A stretch of DNA of 64,000 nt from JANQPC01 sp039208375 (GTDB lineage Bacteria > Pseudomonadota > Alphaproteobacteria > Rhodobacterales > Rhodobacteraceae), in assembly GCA_039208375.1 (NCBI GenBank), contig JBCCRC010000009.1, forward strand, positions 5,517 through 69,516, written 5' to 3'. How positions within the stretch are numbered: position 1 is the first letter of the stretch; each line of letters opens with the position of its first letter. Made by a program: the position numbers and the translations under genes. Under the pieces are notes generated by a model. That model ran no database searches. It saw nothing but the letters and a program-made list of their open reading frames with translations, and was not told the DNA's origin. Shown here piece after piece: positions 51,523 through 60,614 of this stretch.

Positions 51523-53946
51523 CTAATTCTGCGCGGCGAGTGCGGCGCGCGCCTCAGCAATCTGCCGTCGGGGGTCATCCGCCGAAGCAAGCGTCGCGGC
51601 CTTGCGAAAATGCGTCAATGCCGCTGCATCCGCGCCCTGCGCCTGATACACTTTCGCAAGGTGATAATGCACCATCGGATCATCGGGCAGGCCTGCGACG
51701 GCCACCGTAAGGTGATCAAGCGCAGCGGAATATGCGCCCTGGCGATAGGCAATCCATCCGAGCGTATCTTCAAAGGCCGGTACATCGTGGCCTTTTAAGA
51801 GAGTTGCAAGCTCAGCCGCACGGTTGAGCGCGGCATCGTCATCACGGTGGCGGGCCAAAAGGCTCGCGAGATTGTTTGCTACGATGGGGCCGAGCGGATC
51901 TTGAGCATGAAGCGCCTCGTAGGCCGCGATTGCTCCTGCAACATCGCCTGCATCCTCCCGCGCGCCAGCCTCCAGCCACAGCAGCGCCGGGGCATCGGGC
52001 AGAACCGCGCGTGCCTTGGCCAACGCTTCCCGCGCCGCCACCTCGTTCCCCGTTGAGCGATGCACTGAATAAAGCGCCCGCCAGGCAGCCAAATCCGCCG
52101 GATCCTCCCGCAAAATGGCATAAAACACATCGGCGGCCGCCGCCGGGCGGTTAGACGTCGCCAGAACGATGCCCTGCATCAGACGCACCTGCGGCTGCGC
52201 GGGATCGCCCGCAAGCGCAGCGGCAACGTGGTCCTGAGCGGCCTCAAGGTTGCCATGCGCGATTTGCGCACGCACCACCGCGATCTGGGCCGCCACCCGG
52301 CCCGGCGCCGCCTTGGCAATTTCTTCCAGGAGTGCAATCGCTTCGGCGTCTCGGTTTTGGGCCCTGAGGCGCGCCACTTGAAGCGCATCGCGGGCGGCCT
52401 CCGCCCGCGGATCTTCGCTGCCTGCCAGCGCGTTTTCCAGCGTCTCCACCTTGGGCCAATCCCCGGCTTCAACATGAATATCGCCTAACGCGGCGAGCAC
52501 ATCGGCGTTGCCAGGATCAGCCTCGCGGGCTTTGGCGAGCACGGCCTCGGCCGCATGACGGTTCCCATCCGCCCGCAGAAAGCTGGCATAGAGAAGCGCT
52601 TCCTTTGCCCCGCTGTCCGACGTTTCGACCGCCAGGGCAAGCATTTCGCCTGCCAGCCGCCGGTTCCCGTTGGCCAGATGGGCGTTGGCCGTCAGCGTCA
52701 TCACCTCGGGGTCGCGGGGGGCACCATCCATCGCACGGCGCAATACGATCACGGCGCCGTTCCCATCGCCCTCGTCTATCAGCCATCCGGCCCGAAGCTT
52801 CAGCGCCGCAACATGGCCAGGGTCCGCCTCAAGGATCCGGTCAACGATGTTGCGGGCCCGCGCGCCATCGCCCGTTTCGCCCAGCATCCGGGCGAACATC
52901 ACCTCGATGTCGCGCAACCGGTGCGATGGGGCAGTGTCGGCAAGAATGCCCTCAATCTCGGCCATTGCCGCGGCCGTCTGGCCCGCATCAAAGAGAATGC
53001 TGGCGCGGAGTGAACCGAACAGATCCGGCGCCACGCCTGCCGCTTTCCAATCCGCAATCAACGACAGCGCGGCTTCATCCCCCCGCAACACGCGCACGAA
53101 AGACAGCAATTCTACGCGCGCGCCAAGTGCATCTCCCTCCGCAACGTCAACACGCCGCTGCAGGAGCCTTTCTTCCGCGTCCGGGTCGCCCGCACGGCGA
53201 TAAGCGCGCAATAGCGCTTCGGCATAGCTTTCGTCTTCGGGATAATCGGCCACGAGCGTTTCAAGAAGCGCGCGATGCGCATCTGTGCGGCCCATCTCTT
53301 CCAAAACCGAGAGTTTTAGTGTGAAGACAGGTTTGGTGACCTGCCCCTCGGCGAGTGCTGCATCAAGCTCTGCCAGCGCGCGGGGAAAATCCTCGGCGCG
53401 CATTGCGTCATCGATGAGGATCTGCCGCACAATCGTTTTGTCGTCGAGTTCGCCAAGCAAGGCGCGCAGGCGCTCAAGCGCCTTGGATTGCGCCGCGTCA
53501 TCAAAAAGCTCGATCGCTTCGCGATACGCAACAACCGCCGTCACAGCCTTTGCCCTAGGGTCATCCGGCGCCAGTTCCGCGGCACGAGCGCTGTGATGTT
53601 GGGCGTCGGGCCAACGCTGAAGCAGGATGGCAAGCTCTGCCAGATTTTGCCGTGCCTTGGCATGAACGGGATCCTGCTCTGAGGCCGCCTGAAAATTTCG
53701 ATAGGCGTCGCGTAAGCGTCCACGCTCGCGGGCCAGCTGCGCGTAGCTGAGGCGCGCCTCAATGTGCCGCGGATTCAGATCCAGCACATTGCGCAATTCA
53801 ACGATCGCGCGATCAACATCGCCCTCCGAGAGCAGGGCCTCACTCCGCTCGAAATGCCCTTCGGCGCGTTCTTCCGCCGTGTCGCATGCGACGAGGAACA
53901 AGGAAGAACACAACGCCAAAAGGGAAGCAGCCTGCGAAAACCGCAT
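51523..53946 (-). CDS. TPR-repeat lipoprotein, PrsT-like, of the exopolysaccharide region
   Basis: The 807-residue protein has a lipoprotein signal peptide ending LFLVAC with Cys21, then at least a dozen tetratricopeptide-like repeats to the end. Length and layout match the PrsT-type TPR lipoproteins that accompany PEP-CTERM/XrtA polysaccharide loci. Such proteins are thought to help assembly or export of the polymer at the outer membrane. The ATG at 53946 was chosen for the lipobox; the longer frame to 54258 runs into the sugar transferase gene. It follows that gene by 50 nt and precedes motB by 73 nt. Confidence 0.78.
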   Translation of the reverse strand: MRFSQAASLLALCSSLFLVACDTAEERAEGHFERSEALLSEGDVDRAIVELRNVLDLNPRHIEARLSYAQLARERGRLRDAYRNFQAASEQDPVHAKARQNLAELAILLQRWPDAQHHSARAAELAPDDPRAKAVTAVVAYREAIELFDDAAQSKALERLRALLGELDDKTIVRQILIDDAMRAEDFPRALAELDAALAEGQVTKPVFTLKLSVLEEMGRTDAHRALLETLVADYPEDESYAEALLRAYRRAGDPDAEERLLQRRVDVAEGDALGARVELLSFVRVLRGDEAALSLIADWKAAGVAPDLFGSLRASILFDAGQTAAAMAEIEGILADTAPSHRLRDIEVMFARMLGETGDGARARNIVDRILEADPGHVAALKLRAGWLIDEGDGNGAVIVLRRAMDGAPRDPEVMTLTANAHLANGNRRLAGEMLALAVETSDSGAKEALLYASFLRADGNRHAAEAVLAKAREADPGNADVLAALGDIHVEAGDWPKVETLENALAGSEDPRAEAARDALQVARLRAQNRDAEAIALLEEIAKAAPGRVAAQIAVVRAQIAHGNLEAAQDHVAAALAGDPAQPQVRLMQGIVLATSNRPAAAADVFYAILREDPADLAAWRALYSVHRSTGNEVAAREALAKARAVLPDAPALLWLEAGAREDAGDVAGAIAAYEALHAQDPLGPIVANNLASLLARHRDDDAALNRAAELATLLKGHDVPAFEDTLGWIAYRQGAYSAALDHLTVAVAGLPDDPMVHYHLAKVYQAQGADAAALTHFRKAATLASADDPRRQIAEARAALAAQN

Positions 53947-53996
53947 CAATATGGGCCACCCATGCAGGGCGCGGGGGCTGCCGGTATCGTAGTCGG

Positions 53997-54683
53997 TCAG
54001 TAGCCCGTCGCGCGGATCACAACTCCGATTGTGCGCGCCAGAAGCGAAACATCCGTCGCCAGTGACAGCGACTGGCCGTACTCGGCATCGAACTTGGCGC
54101 GCGCCTTGAACTCCGATTCGTTTCTTGCAGAAACCTGCCACGGCCCCGTGATTCCGGGCAGCAGGGCGTAGTAGCTTGTTCCGGGGTAGAGGCGGCGCTG
54201 ATCGGGCATCATCGGCCGCGGACCAACAAGTGACATATCCCCTTTCAGAACATTCCAAAGCTGGGGCAGTTCATCGAAAGACGTCTTGCGCAGCACCCGC
54301 CCGAACGGAGTAACCCGCGGGTCGTCCTTCAGCTTCTGACGGTCATACCATTCGGCCCGCGCCTCGGCGTTCTGGCGCAAATGCTCCTGCAGCCGCTCGT
54401 CGGCATTGTCGACCATCGTGCGAAACTTCCAAATCGTGAAGTTGCGCCCGTCGCGGCCAACGCGCCGCTGCAGGAAGAACGGCTTCTGCACTTCCCGAAG
54501 CAGCATGAACACGATCACAATGCAAACCGGCACCACGATAGGCAGTGCCGCAAGCACCAGCACGGTATCCAGCAGCCGCTTCCCGAAATGCGCGTAGAAG
54601 CTTCTACGAACCGGAAGCGCGAATGCCCCAGACGCAACATCAAAATCGTCGGCACGGTCAATGCCTTCAAAATGTACAGTCAT
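53997..54683 (-). CDS. exopolysaccharide priming sugar transferase
   Basis: The 228-residue enzyme is of the bacterial sugar transferase (WcaJ/PssA-like) family, which transfers a sugar phosphate to undecaprenyl phosphate to start repeat-unit synthesis. It has one membrane helix (residues 38-62) and WKFRTM (residues 85-90). The conserved KTSFDELPQLWNVLKGDMSL and then VGPRP motifs follow, with GITGPWQVSARNE further on. It lacks the N-terminal membrane domain of long family members. The ATG at 54683 follows a run of eight G residues that serves as the ribosome site. Confidence 0.9.
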   Translation of the reverse strand: MTVHFEGIDRADDFDVASGAFALPVRRSFYAHFGKRLLDTVLVLAALPIVVPVCIVIVFMLLREVQKPFFLQRRVGRDGRNFTIWKFRTMVDNADERLQEHLRQNAEARAEWYDRQKLKDDPRVTPFGRVLRKTSFDELPQLWNVLKGDMSLVGPRPMMPDQRRLYPGTSYYALLPGITGPWQVSARNESEFKARAKFDAEYGQSLSLATDVSLLARTIGVVIRATGY

Positions 54684-54686
54684 GTA

Positions 54687-54694
54687 CCCCCCCC
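54687..54694 (-). repeat. G8 homopolymer in the ribosome-binding site of the sugar transferase
   Basis: On the coding strand eight consecutive G residues end 4 nt before the ATG at 54683. It is the only Shine-Dalgarno-like element there. Slippage in such a run would change the site or its spacing. No proof of phase variation is available from one sequence. Confidence 0.6.
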
Positions 54695-55282
54695 GACGTG
54701 AAACATGTCGGTGCCCCAGATACTCTTCACAACACGGGGGGTTGGCGGATCCAGCGTGATCCTTGCAGCAAACCGTACCCCCACCGGATCCCAGTTTCCG
54801 GCCCGATGACCTTAGCATTGCGATGTTCCTCCGGCAAACGGTCGGCAGCATCCCCGAATTGCGCTGGAAACAGTTAAAGCATTGTTAAAATTAACTTTTG
54901 TTAACTGTTTGGTAATGAAACTTTCTTTCCGTTACGGGGATTGGAGTTTGCACGAAGGCCATTTTTTTGGCGTGGGGGGACAATCTGTTGCGGCGCGGTA
55001 ACAATGACGCAACGTCGGAAACGGCAATCGGATCGAATCGTCATCATTCCGCCAGCCACCCCGCCGCTGGGCCGCGAGTTTGGCGCGCCCTTCAGCCACG
55101 GCACACTATCCGGGGTGCGGCAGTGAGCGGAAACGCCAGCAGCAAGTGGGGCGCATCGTCTTCAAACCGGAAAAAATCACGCAGCCGTGCGCGAATGGGG
55201 TGTGACTCTTCCCCGCGCGCGCGGCAAACAGGGGCGGGCTTCCTCCCGTCACGCCGCCCGTGCAGGAGTTTGAAGGGTGCAC
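54695..55282. other. divergent exopolysaccharide promoter region
   Basis: About 590 bp separate the sugar transferase and ATPase starts. The central part (54871-54962) is clearly richer in A and T than the flanks and holds the TTAA cluster listed separately. The remaining sequence toward the ATPase gene (54963-55270) shows no family-like frame. The ATPase start has a GAAGGG site at 55273-55278. Confidence 0.6.
54871..54907. promoter_or_regulatory. TTAA cluster, candidate CtrA-type operator of the exopolysaccharide genes
   Basis: Four TTAA words occur at 54874, 54885, 54891 and 54901. The first pair is a perfect TTAA-N7-TTAA, the CtrA consensus spacing; the second pair is spaced by 6. The whole element is bounded by the inverted 7-mers CAGTTAA (54871-54877) and TTAACTG (54901-54907). 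It lies in the divergent promoter region. CtrA itself is not in the window, so the regulator is inferred. Confidence 0.55.
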
Positions 55283-56143
55283 ATGCAATCTGAAAGCGGA
55301 ATGTACACGGATCAGTTCGATCTATCGCAGCGCCCGTTTACGCTGCTGCCGGATCCGGAGTTCATCTTTTGGACGCCGATGCACCGCCGTGCCTATTCGA
55401 TCCTCGAATACGGTATTGTGGCGCACGCTCCGATCACAGTGATCACCGGTGAAGTGGGCGCAGGAAAGACGACGCTTCTGCAACGCCTCCTGCGCAACAT
55501 GCCCGATGACGTGACAGTGGGCCTGATCTCAAATGCTCAGGGCGGGCGCGGTGAGCTTTTGCGCTGGGTGCTGAATGCACTCGATGTCGAAACGGCCGGT
55601 GAGCAGGATTATGTCGCCCTCTTCCAGATGCTGCAGAACTTCTTGATCGAAGAATATGCGCTCGGCCGACGCTCTGCCCTGATCATCGATGAGGCACAGA
55701 ACCTTTCGGTTGAGGGGCTCGAAGAGTTGCGCATGTTAACGAATGTGAACTCCAACAAAGACGAGCTTCTGCAGCTTGTGCTCGTCGGCCAGCCGGAGTT
55801 GCGGGAAATGATCCTGCGGCCCGAACTGCGCCAGTTCGCCCAGCGCGTCGTGGCAAACTTTCATCTCGGCCCGATGGATCGCGATACAGTCTGCGCCTAT
55901 ATCAGCCACCGGTTGAAGGTGGCCGGCGGCCAGGGCAATGAGTTCACCCGTCAGGCGTGCGAACGGGTGTGGGAAGTATCAAAGGGCATCCCCCGACTGG
56001 TGAACCAGATCTGCGATTTTTCGATGGTCTATGCCGCGTCCAACGACGAGAAGCTGATCCTGGCCTCGGTCGTTGATCAGGTGGTGAAGGACGGCCTCTT
56101 CTTTGCGGGCTATGATGGCGAGGAAAGTCGGCGCCATGACTGA
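55283..56143 (+). CDS. ExeA-like AAA ATPase of XrtA/PEP-CTERM-type polysaccharide loci
   Basis: The 286-residue ATPase has Walker A GEVGAGKTT (residues 56-64) and Walker B ALIIDEAQN (132-140). Its N-terminal stretch, FDLSQRPFTLLPDPEFIFW, is typical of the general-secretion-like ATPases found beside exosortase-linked polysaccharide genes. It probably energises or controls polymer export. The ATG at 55283 has a GAAGGG site; GTG 55277 and ATG 55301 are alternatives, the last matching the usual family start. It overlaps the Wzz-like gene by 8 nt. Confidence 0.8.
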   Translation: MQSESGMYTDQFDLSQRPFTLLPDPEFIFWTPMHRRAYSILEYGIVAHAPITVITGEVGAGKTTLLQRLLRNMPDDVTVGLISNAQGGRGELLRWVLNALDVETAGEQDYVALFQMLQNFLIEEYALGRRSALIIDEAQNLSVEGLEELRMLTNVNSNKDELLQLVLVGQPELREMILRPELRQFAQRVVANFHLGPMDRDTVCAYISHRLKVAGGQGNEFTRQACERVWEVSKGIPRLVNQICDFSMVYAASNDEKLILASVVDQVVKDGLFFAGYDGEESRRHD

Positions 56144-57518
56144 CGAGATCCGCTTTTATATCTCGATCTTCCTCCGCCGGCTGCACATTTTCATTCTGGT
56201 TACAGGGGTGGTCGCAGCGGGGGCAGCCTATTACGCGCTGCGCCTGCCCGCGATTTACACATCAGATGCGCTTCTTCTGATCGAAGCCCCGCGCATTCCC
56301 GATGATCTCGCCGCGCCGACCGTGCAGACAAACCCGCGCGAACAACTTGAGATCATCGAGCAACGCTTACTTACGCGCGCCAATCTGCTGGACATCGCCA
56401 ATGACGTCGGCGTTTTCGAGAACCCCGAAGAGATGTTTCCCGACCAGATCGTGAACGCCATGCGCAACAGCACGGTCTTCGAGGTGCGCACCGGGCGCGA
56501 TCGCGCGACGATCTTCACCATCGCTTTCAACGCGCGCGACCCGCAAGTCGCCGCCGCCGTCGTGAATGCCTACGTCACAAGCGTTCTTGATGAAAACGTT
56601 GAAATCCGCACTGGTCGCGCCGGCGACGCGATGGAGTTTTTCGCGCAAGAGGTTGATCGGCTGGCCGAAGAGCTTGCGCGCCAGAGCCAGCGCATTCTCG
56701 ACTTCAAGAACGAAAACATCGATGGTCTGCCCGAAAGCCTGGGCTTTCGCATGGGCCGCCAGGAAACGCTGATTACACAGCGCGGGGCGCTCGCCGATCA
56801 GCTTGTCGACATCGAAGAAGCGCGTAATCGAATGCTGCGCGTCGTAAACTCCACCCAGAATGCAACACAGACAGATGGAACCGCTGCCGAACTGCCAACC
56901 GTCGTCGCGGTGCAAATGCAAGAACTGGGGGTGCGTGAAGACCGGCTCCTTGCCGAGATTGCCGAAATTGATGGCGAGCTTGAAGTGCTTGAGGCGTCAA
57001 TCGCCGCAACACCCGGCAACGCCGTTGCACTTGAAACTCTGGAGCGTGATTACGACAACATCCAGCGCCAGTACGACCTCGCGCTCCGTCGGCAATCTGA
57101 AGCAGCTACAGGCGAGCGCATCGAGCTTCTCTCAAAGGGCGAGCGCATTCTGGTGCTGAACCAGCCGATCGTGCCGCGTGGGCCGTCCAGCCCGAACCGC
57201 CGGCTGATTATGGCCGCGGGCCTTGCCGCCGGCATGGCTGCGGGCGCCGGGCTGATCTTTCTTCTGGAGTTTCTGAACCGTGCCATCCGCCGCCCCGTCG
57301 ATATCTCGCGCACGATGGGCATCACGCCTCTGGCCACGTTGCCGGTGATCCGAACACCGGGGGAAATCTTCCGCCGCCGCGCGTTTGTCGCGCTTTTGGG
57401 GCTGGTGGTTTTGCTCGGCATACCCGCCGCGCTGTGGTGGGCGCATTTGAATATCGCACCGCTCGATCTGCTGATCGATCAGGGGCTTCAACGCATCGGC
57501 ATCGGCCAGGCGGGGTAG
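56136..57518 (+). CDS. polysaccharide chain-length determinant (Wzz/GNVR type)
   Basis: The 460-residue inner-membrane protein has a first membrane helix (about residues 17-38), a Wzz domain and a long periplasmic coiled coil (about 160-310). The GNVR-like segment near PSSPNRRLIMAAGLAAGMAA follows with a second helix, and there is a third hydrophobic stretch near the C-terminus (about 425-445). Such proteins set polymer length and pair with a tyrosine kinase, which is the next gene 4 nt downstream. The ATG at 56136 overlaps the ATPase stop. Confidence 0.85.
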   Translation: MTDEIRFYISIFLRRLHIFILVTGVVAAGAAYYALRLPAIYTSDALLLIEAPRIPDDLAAPTVQTNPREQLEIIEQRLLTRANLLDIANDVGVFENPEEMFPDQIVNAMRNSTVFEVRTGRDRATIFTIAFNARDPQVAAAVVNAYVTSVLDENVEIRTGRAGDAMEFFAQEVDRLAEELARQSQRILDFKNENIDGLPESLGFRMGRQETLITQRGALADQLVDIEEARNRMLRVVNSTQNATQTDGTAAELPTVVAVQMQELGVREDRLLAEIAEIDGELEVLEASIAATPGNAVALETLERDYDNIQRQYDLALRRQSEAATGERIELLSKGERILVLNQPIVPRGPSSPNRRLIMAAGLAAGMAAGAGLIFLLEFLNRAIRRPVDISRTMGITPLATLPVIRTPGEIFRRRAFVALLGLVVLLGIPAALWWAHLNIAPLDLLIDQGLQRIGIGQAG

Positions 57519-57522
57519 AAAC

Positions 57523-58326
57523 ATGGAACGGTTGCAAGCTGCCCTCGAAAAGGCGCGCGACAGGCGCCGCCGCACGGCCAAGCCGGCGGGCCCGGTGAAA
57601 TCGGCGCAGATCGGAACTGCTTTGTGGGACGCCCTGCCGCGGTTTGAAACCAACCAGGGGCACCTGCGGCGCAAGCGCGTATTCCTCGACGCGCAATCGC
57701 CCGAAGCCACACATTTCGATCTATTGCGCACCAAGATCTTGCAGAAATGCCGTGACAACGGCTGGCGCCGCGTGCTGGTGACGTCGCCCACGAAATCCTG
57801 CGGCAAAACCACGATCTGCAGCAACATTGCTGCAAGCTTCGCGCGGCAGACGGCGCGCAGCTTGATCCTTATGGATTTCGATATGCGGCGCCCGGAACTG
57901 GCAAAGATCTTCGGCCTGCGCGGCGCGCAATCGGTGCATGACGTGCTCGAAGAACGGGTGATGTTCCAACACCAGGCCCTGCGCCTCAGCGATACAGTGG
58001 CGCTTTCAGCCAATCACGCACCAGCGCCCAACCCGGCCAAACTGATCCTGGAGGATACCTCGCACGAGGTGATCGATGCCATCGAGCGCGATTATGCGCC
58101 TGACATCTTCATGTTCGATACACCGCCGATGCTTGTGGCCGACGATACACTGGCACTTCTGAAGTTCGTCGATTGCGCGCTGATCGTGGCGGCTGCGGAG
58201 CAGACGACGACCGATCAGCTTGATCAGTGCGAAAAAGAGATCGCAGATCATACCAACGTGATGGGCGTAGTGCTGAACCGCTGCCACTACAGCAAACCTT
58301 CCTACGGCTACGATTACAGCTACTAG
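57523..58326 (+). CDS. CpsD/CapB-type tyrosine-kinase-like ATPase
   Basis: The 267-residue protein has Walker A SPTKSCGKTT (residues 88-97), Walker A' ILMDFDMRRP (115-124) and Walker B MFDTPPML. A C-terminal tyrosine cluster within the last 13 residues (YSKPSYGYDYSY) can be autophosphorylated in BY-kinases. It works with the Wzz-like protein to control polymer assembly. The N-terminus resembles the XrtA-associated kinase group. Its stop overlaps the sulfatase stop tail to tail (CTAG). Confidence 0.83.
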   Translation: MERLQAALEKARDRRRRTAKPAGPVKSAQIGTALWDALPRFETNQGHLRRKRVFLDAQSPEATHFDLLRTKILQKCRDNGWRRVLVTSPTKSCGKTTICSNIAASFARQTARSLILMDFDMRRPELAKIFGLRGAQSVHDVLEERVMFQHQALRLSDTVALSANHAPAPNPAKLILEDTSHEVIDAIERDYAPDIFMFDTPPMLVADDTLALLKFVDCALIVAAAEQTTTDQLDQCEKEIADHTNVMGVVLNRCHYSKPSYGYDYSY

Positions 58327-60614
58327 CGGCGGATCGCCGTCTCGACGGCAGCCCGGTCGCTCTGGCCCGGAAGCACGATGACGGAACGGCCGAGCTTTAG
58401 CGTGACACCGCCTTGTGCAACGGAAATCTCTGGTGCAGCGGGCCAGGCGCTCAAGTCGATCGCGTCGCCGGTCGCGAAATCGGTGATCACCGTCACCCCG
58501 CCATAGGCCACGATATAGGTTGTGTGCCCCGGGCCGCCGGTGATCACGTTCCGTCCCGGCCCGACATCAATCGTGTCGTCACCCCCTTCGGACACGACCG
58601 TGTTGGTTCCCGGCCCGGTGGCGATGCGGGACTGCCCCGCACCGTCGACGATCTCGTCATTCCCTGGGCCAGCCTCAATGCGATTGCGCCCGCCACGGCC
58701 CTCGATCCGGTCATTCCCCGATCCTCCATCAAGCACATCGCCGCCCGCGCCGCCCACAAGGTGATCATGCCCTTCGCCGCCGAAAAAACTGTGGCGATCC
58801 TTCGTGCGGGCAGATTGGGCGCGCAGCACATCATCGCCCGCCCCGCCGTGAAACGCGGCGCCGGCGTATTTCGGGCCAAGCATCACATCGTTCCCGGCAC
58901 TTCCCACAACCTCCACCCGCACGCGTTCGGACGATTCAAAGCTGATTGGGCTTTCGGGGTGAGCGACGATGCGGATCACCTTGCCCTCGCCCGGATCATC
59001 CTCCCGCCGTGCCCGGACGGTGGCGATACGGATATTCTCCACATGCGGCGGAAGTTTCAGAACGTAGTCGTCTGGCCCGCCCATGTACCACAGCGTATCG
59101 TCGCCACCATCGGGGGCCTCTTCAATGGCCTCGGCATCCGCGCCGTAGGCCCAATAGTGGCTGTCCCCCCGCCCACCGGTAAGCGCGACGGTGCCGTCCA
59201 CGGCCATCATCGCATGAACGCCCAGGCCGGGATCTGCAAGCCCGGTCAGATCGAGGCCAAGCTCACCGGCACCCGCGATAAGCTCAGCGCGCAGCGCATC
59301 GGTCGGCGCAGATTCAACAAGGTTCTCCGTTTCGCCGGGATCAGCGACCACGTCATACACATGCTCTTCCCCATTGGGGTAGCGGAAGTAGCGGTATTGG
59401 GTGAGCCCCTCAATCGAGGGCCGCACCGAAAGAGTCCCGAACACGCAGGTGATCGGAGATCTGCTGCGGTCGTAGCTACCGAAACTGCCATTGATCAACG
59501 GCAGAAGCGATTGGCCCGACACCCAGTTGGGCCGCGGCGGCAGGCCCGCCAGATCCAGGATCGTCTTCGGCAGGTTGTGCAAGGATACCGGAAGATCCAC
59601 CATCTGCCCCGCCGCCATTCGTGGGCTCCAGATGCAAAGCGGCACATGCGCGGCACTGTCCCACTGGCTCATCTTGTGAAAGCTGTCGTGGTTGCCGAGG
59701 TTGAAACCGTTGTCTGACAGGAGCACCACGGTGGTATTCTGCCCGAGCGGTGAAGCCTCTAACGCATTGAGAAACCGCCCAAGCTCATGATCCATATGGC
59801 TGCAGGCGGCGAAATAGCCGCGGACCACCTGCCGCCAGGCTTCATCGCCTGCGTTCTCCGGTGTCCACTGCCCATTCACGATATACGCGGCCTCGTAGAC
59901 GGCGATGCCGGGCGGGGGCCCGTGATAATCCTCTGCCGCCGCGATCTCCGGCCACTTGATCGCCTGAACATCGTACATCTGATAGAACCTGTCGGGGCAC
60001 ACCAGATTGTAATGCGGGTGCTGAAACCCAAGCTGGATCAGGTGCCGCCGCGCCGGATCGGCCCGCCCCAGATAGTCGATCGCGTTCTGGGCGACCGACC
60101 AATCATAGAAGCGATCGTCCTGCGCGCCATCGTCATCGGGGTGGTTGATGCCGCGAATACCCGGGCCGCGATCAAGGTAATCCTTCTGCCCGGTGCGGTT
60201 CTGCCGGCTCACTGCCGGCACGTCTTCATGGAACAGCACGCGCGCATAGTCTTCCGGCATCGGGCGATAGGTGGCATCCGTTTTACCGGTAGTGAAGGTG
60301 CGAAACCCCGCGCAGCGCAGATCGTACTGCCAGGCTTCCGTGGGCGGAAACACATCGCGCCAGAAACGATTGAGATCCACAAGACCGGTGCGGAAGGGCG
60401 AGAGCCCCGTGGCAAGCTCGGCCCGGCACGGCGCGCAAAGCGGGATCGTGGCGTAAGCGTTTCGGAAATGCACACCACGCGCCATGAGCCGATCCAGGTT
60501 CGGCGTTTCGATCCGCACGCCAAACGCCTCGCGCCACGTATGCACATCGATAAGATCGTCGATCCAGATCACCACGATGTTGTCGCCGCCAATGCGGTCG
60601 CGCTCAAACGACAT
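58323..60614 (-). CDS. formylglycine sulfatase fused to RTX calcium-binding repeats
   Basis: The 763-residue protein has an N-terminal sulfatase domain (about residues 10-480). It has metal-binding IDDL near 18-21 and the CxPxR motif Cys60-Ala-Pro-Cys-Arg64, whose first Cys would be turned into formylglycine. VLLSDNGFNLGNHDSFHKMS follows around 310-330. The C-terminal part (about 560-720) holds GGxGxDxLxG-type RTX nonapeptides and a DFATGDAIDLS segment as in RTX exports. There is no signal peptide, so type I secretion is likely. The likely substrate is a sulfated polysaccharide or sulfate ester. The start overlaps the upstream gene by 11 nt. Confidence 0.85.
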   Translation of the reverse strand: MSFERDRIGGDNIVVIWIDDLIDVHTWREAFGVRIETPNLDRLMARGVHFRNAYATIPLCAPCRAELATGLSPFRTGLVDLNRFWRDVFPPTEAWQYDLRCAGFRTFTTGKTDATYRPMPEDYARVLFHEDVPAVSRQNRTGQKDYLDRGPGIRGINHPDDDGAQDDRFYDWSVAQNAIDYLGRADPARRHLIQLGFQHPHYNLVCPDRFYQMYDVQAIKWPEIAAAEDYHGPPPGIAVYEAAYIVNGQWTPENAGDEAWRQVVRGYFAACSHMDHELGRFLNALEASPLGQNTTVVLLSDNGFNLGNHDSFHKMSQWDSAAHVPLCIWSPRMAAGQMVDLPVSLHNLPKTILDLAGLPPRPNWVSGQSLLPLINGSFGSYDRSRSPITCVFGTLSVRPSIEGLTQYRYFRYPNGEEHVYDVVADPGETENLVESAPTDALRAELIAGAGELGLDLTGLADPGLGVHAMMAVDGTVALTGGRGDSHYWAYGADAEAIEEAPDGGDDTLWYMGGPDDYVLKLPPHVENIRIATVRARREDDPGEGKVIRIVAHPESPISFESSERVRVEVVGSAGNDVMLGPKYAGAAFHGGAGDDVLRAQSARTKDRHSFFGGEGHDHLVGGAGGDVLDGGSGNDRIEGRGGRNRIEAGPGNDEIVDGAGQSRIATGPGTNTVVSEGGDDTIDVGPGRNVITGGPGHTTYIVAYGGVTVITDFATGDAIDLSAWPAAPEISVAQGGVTLKLGRSVIVLPGQSDRAAVETAIRR

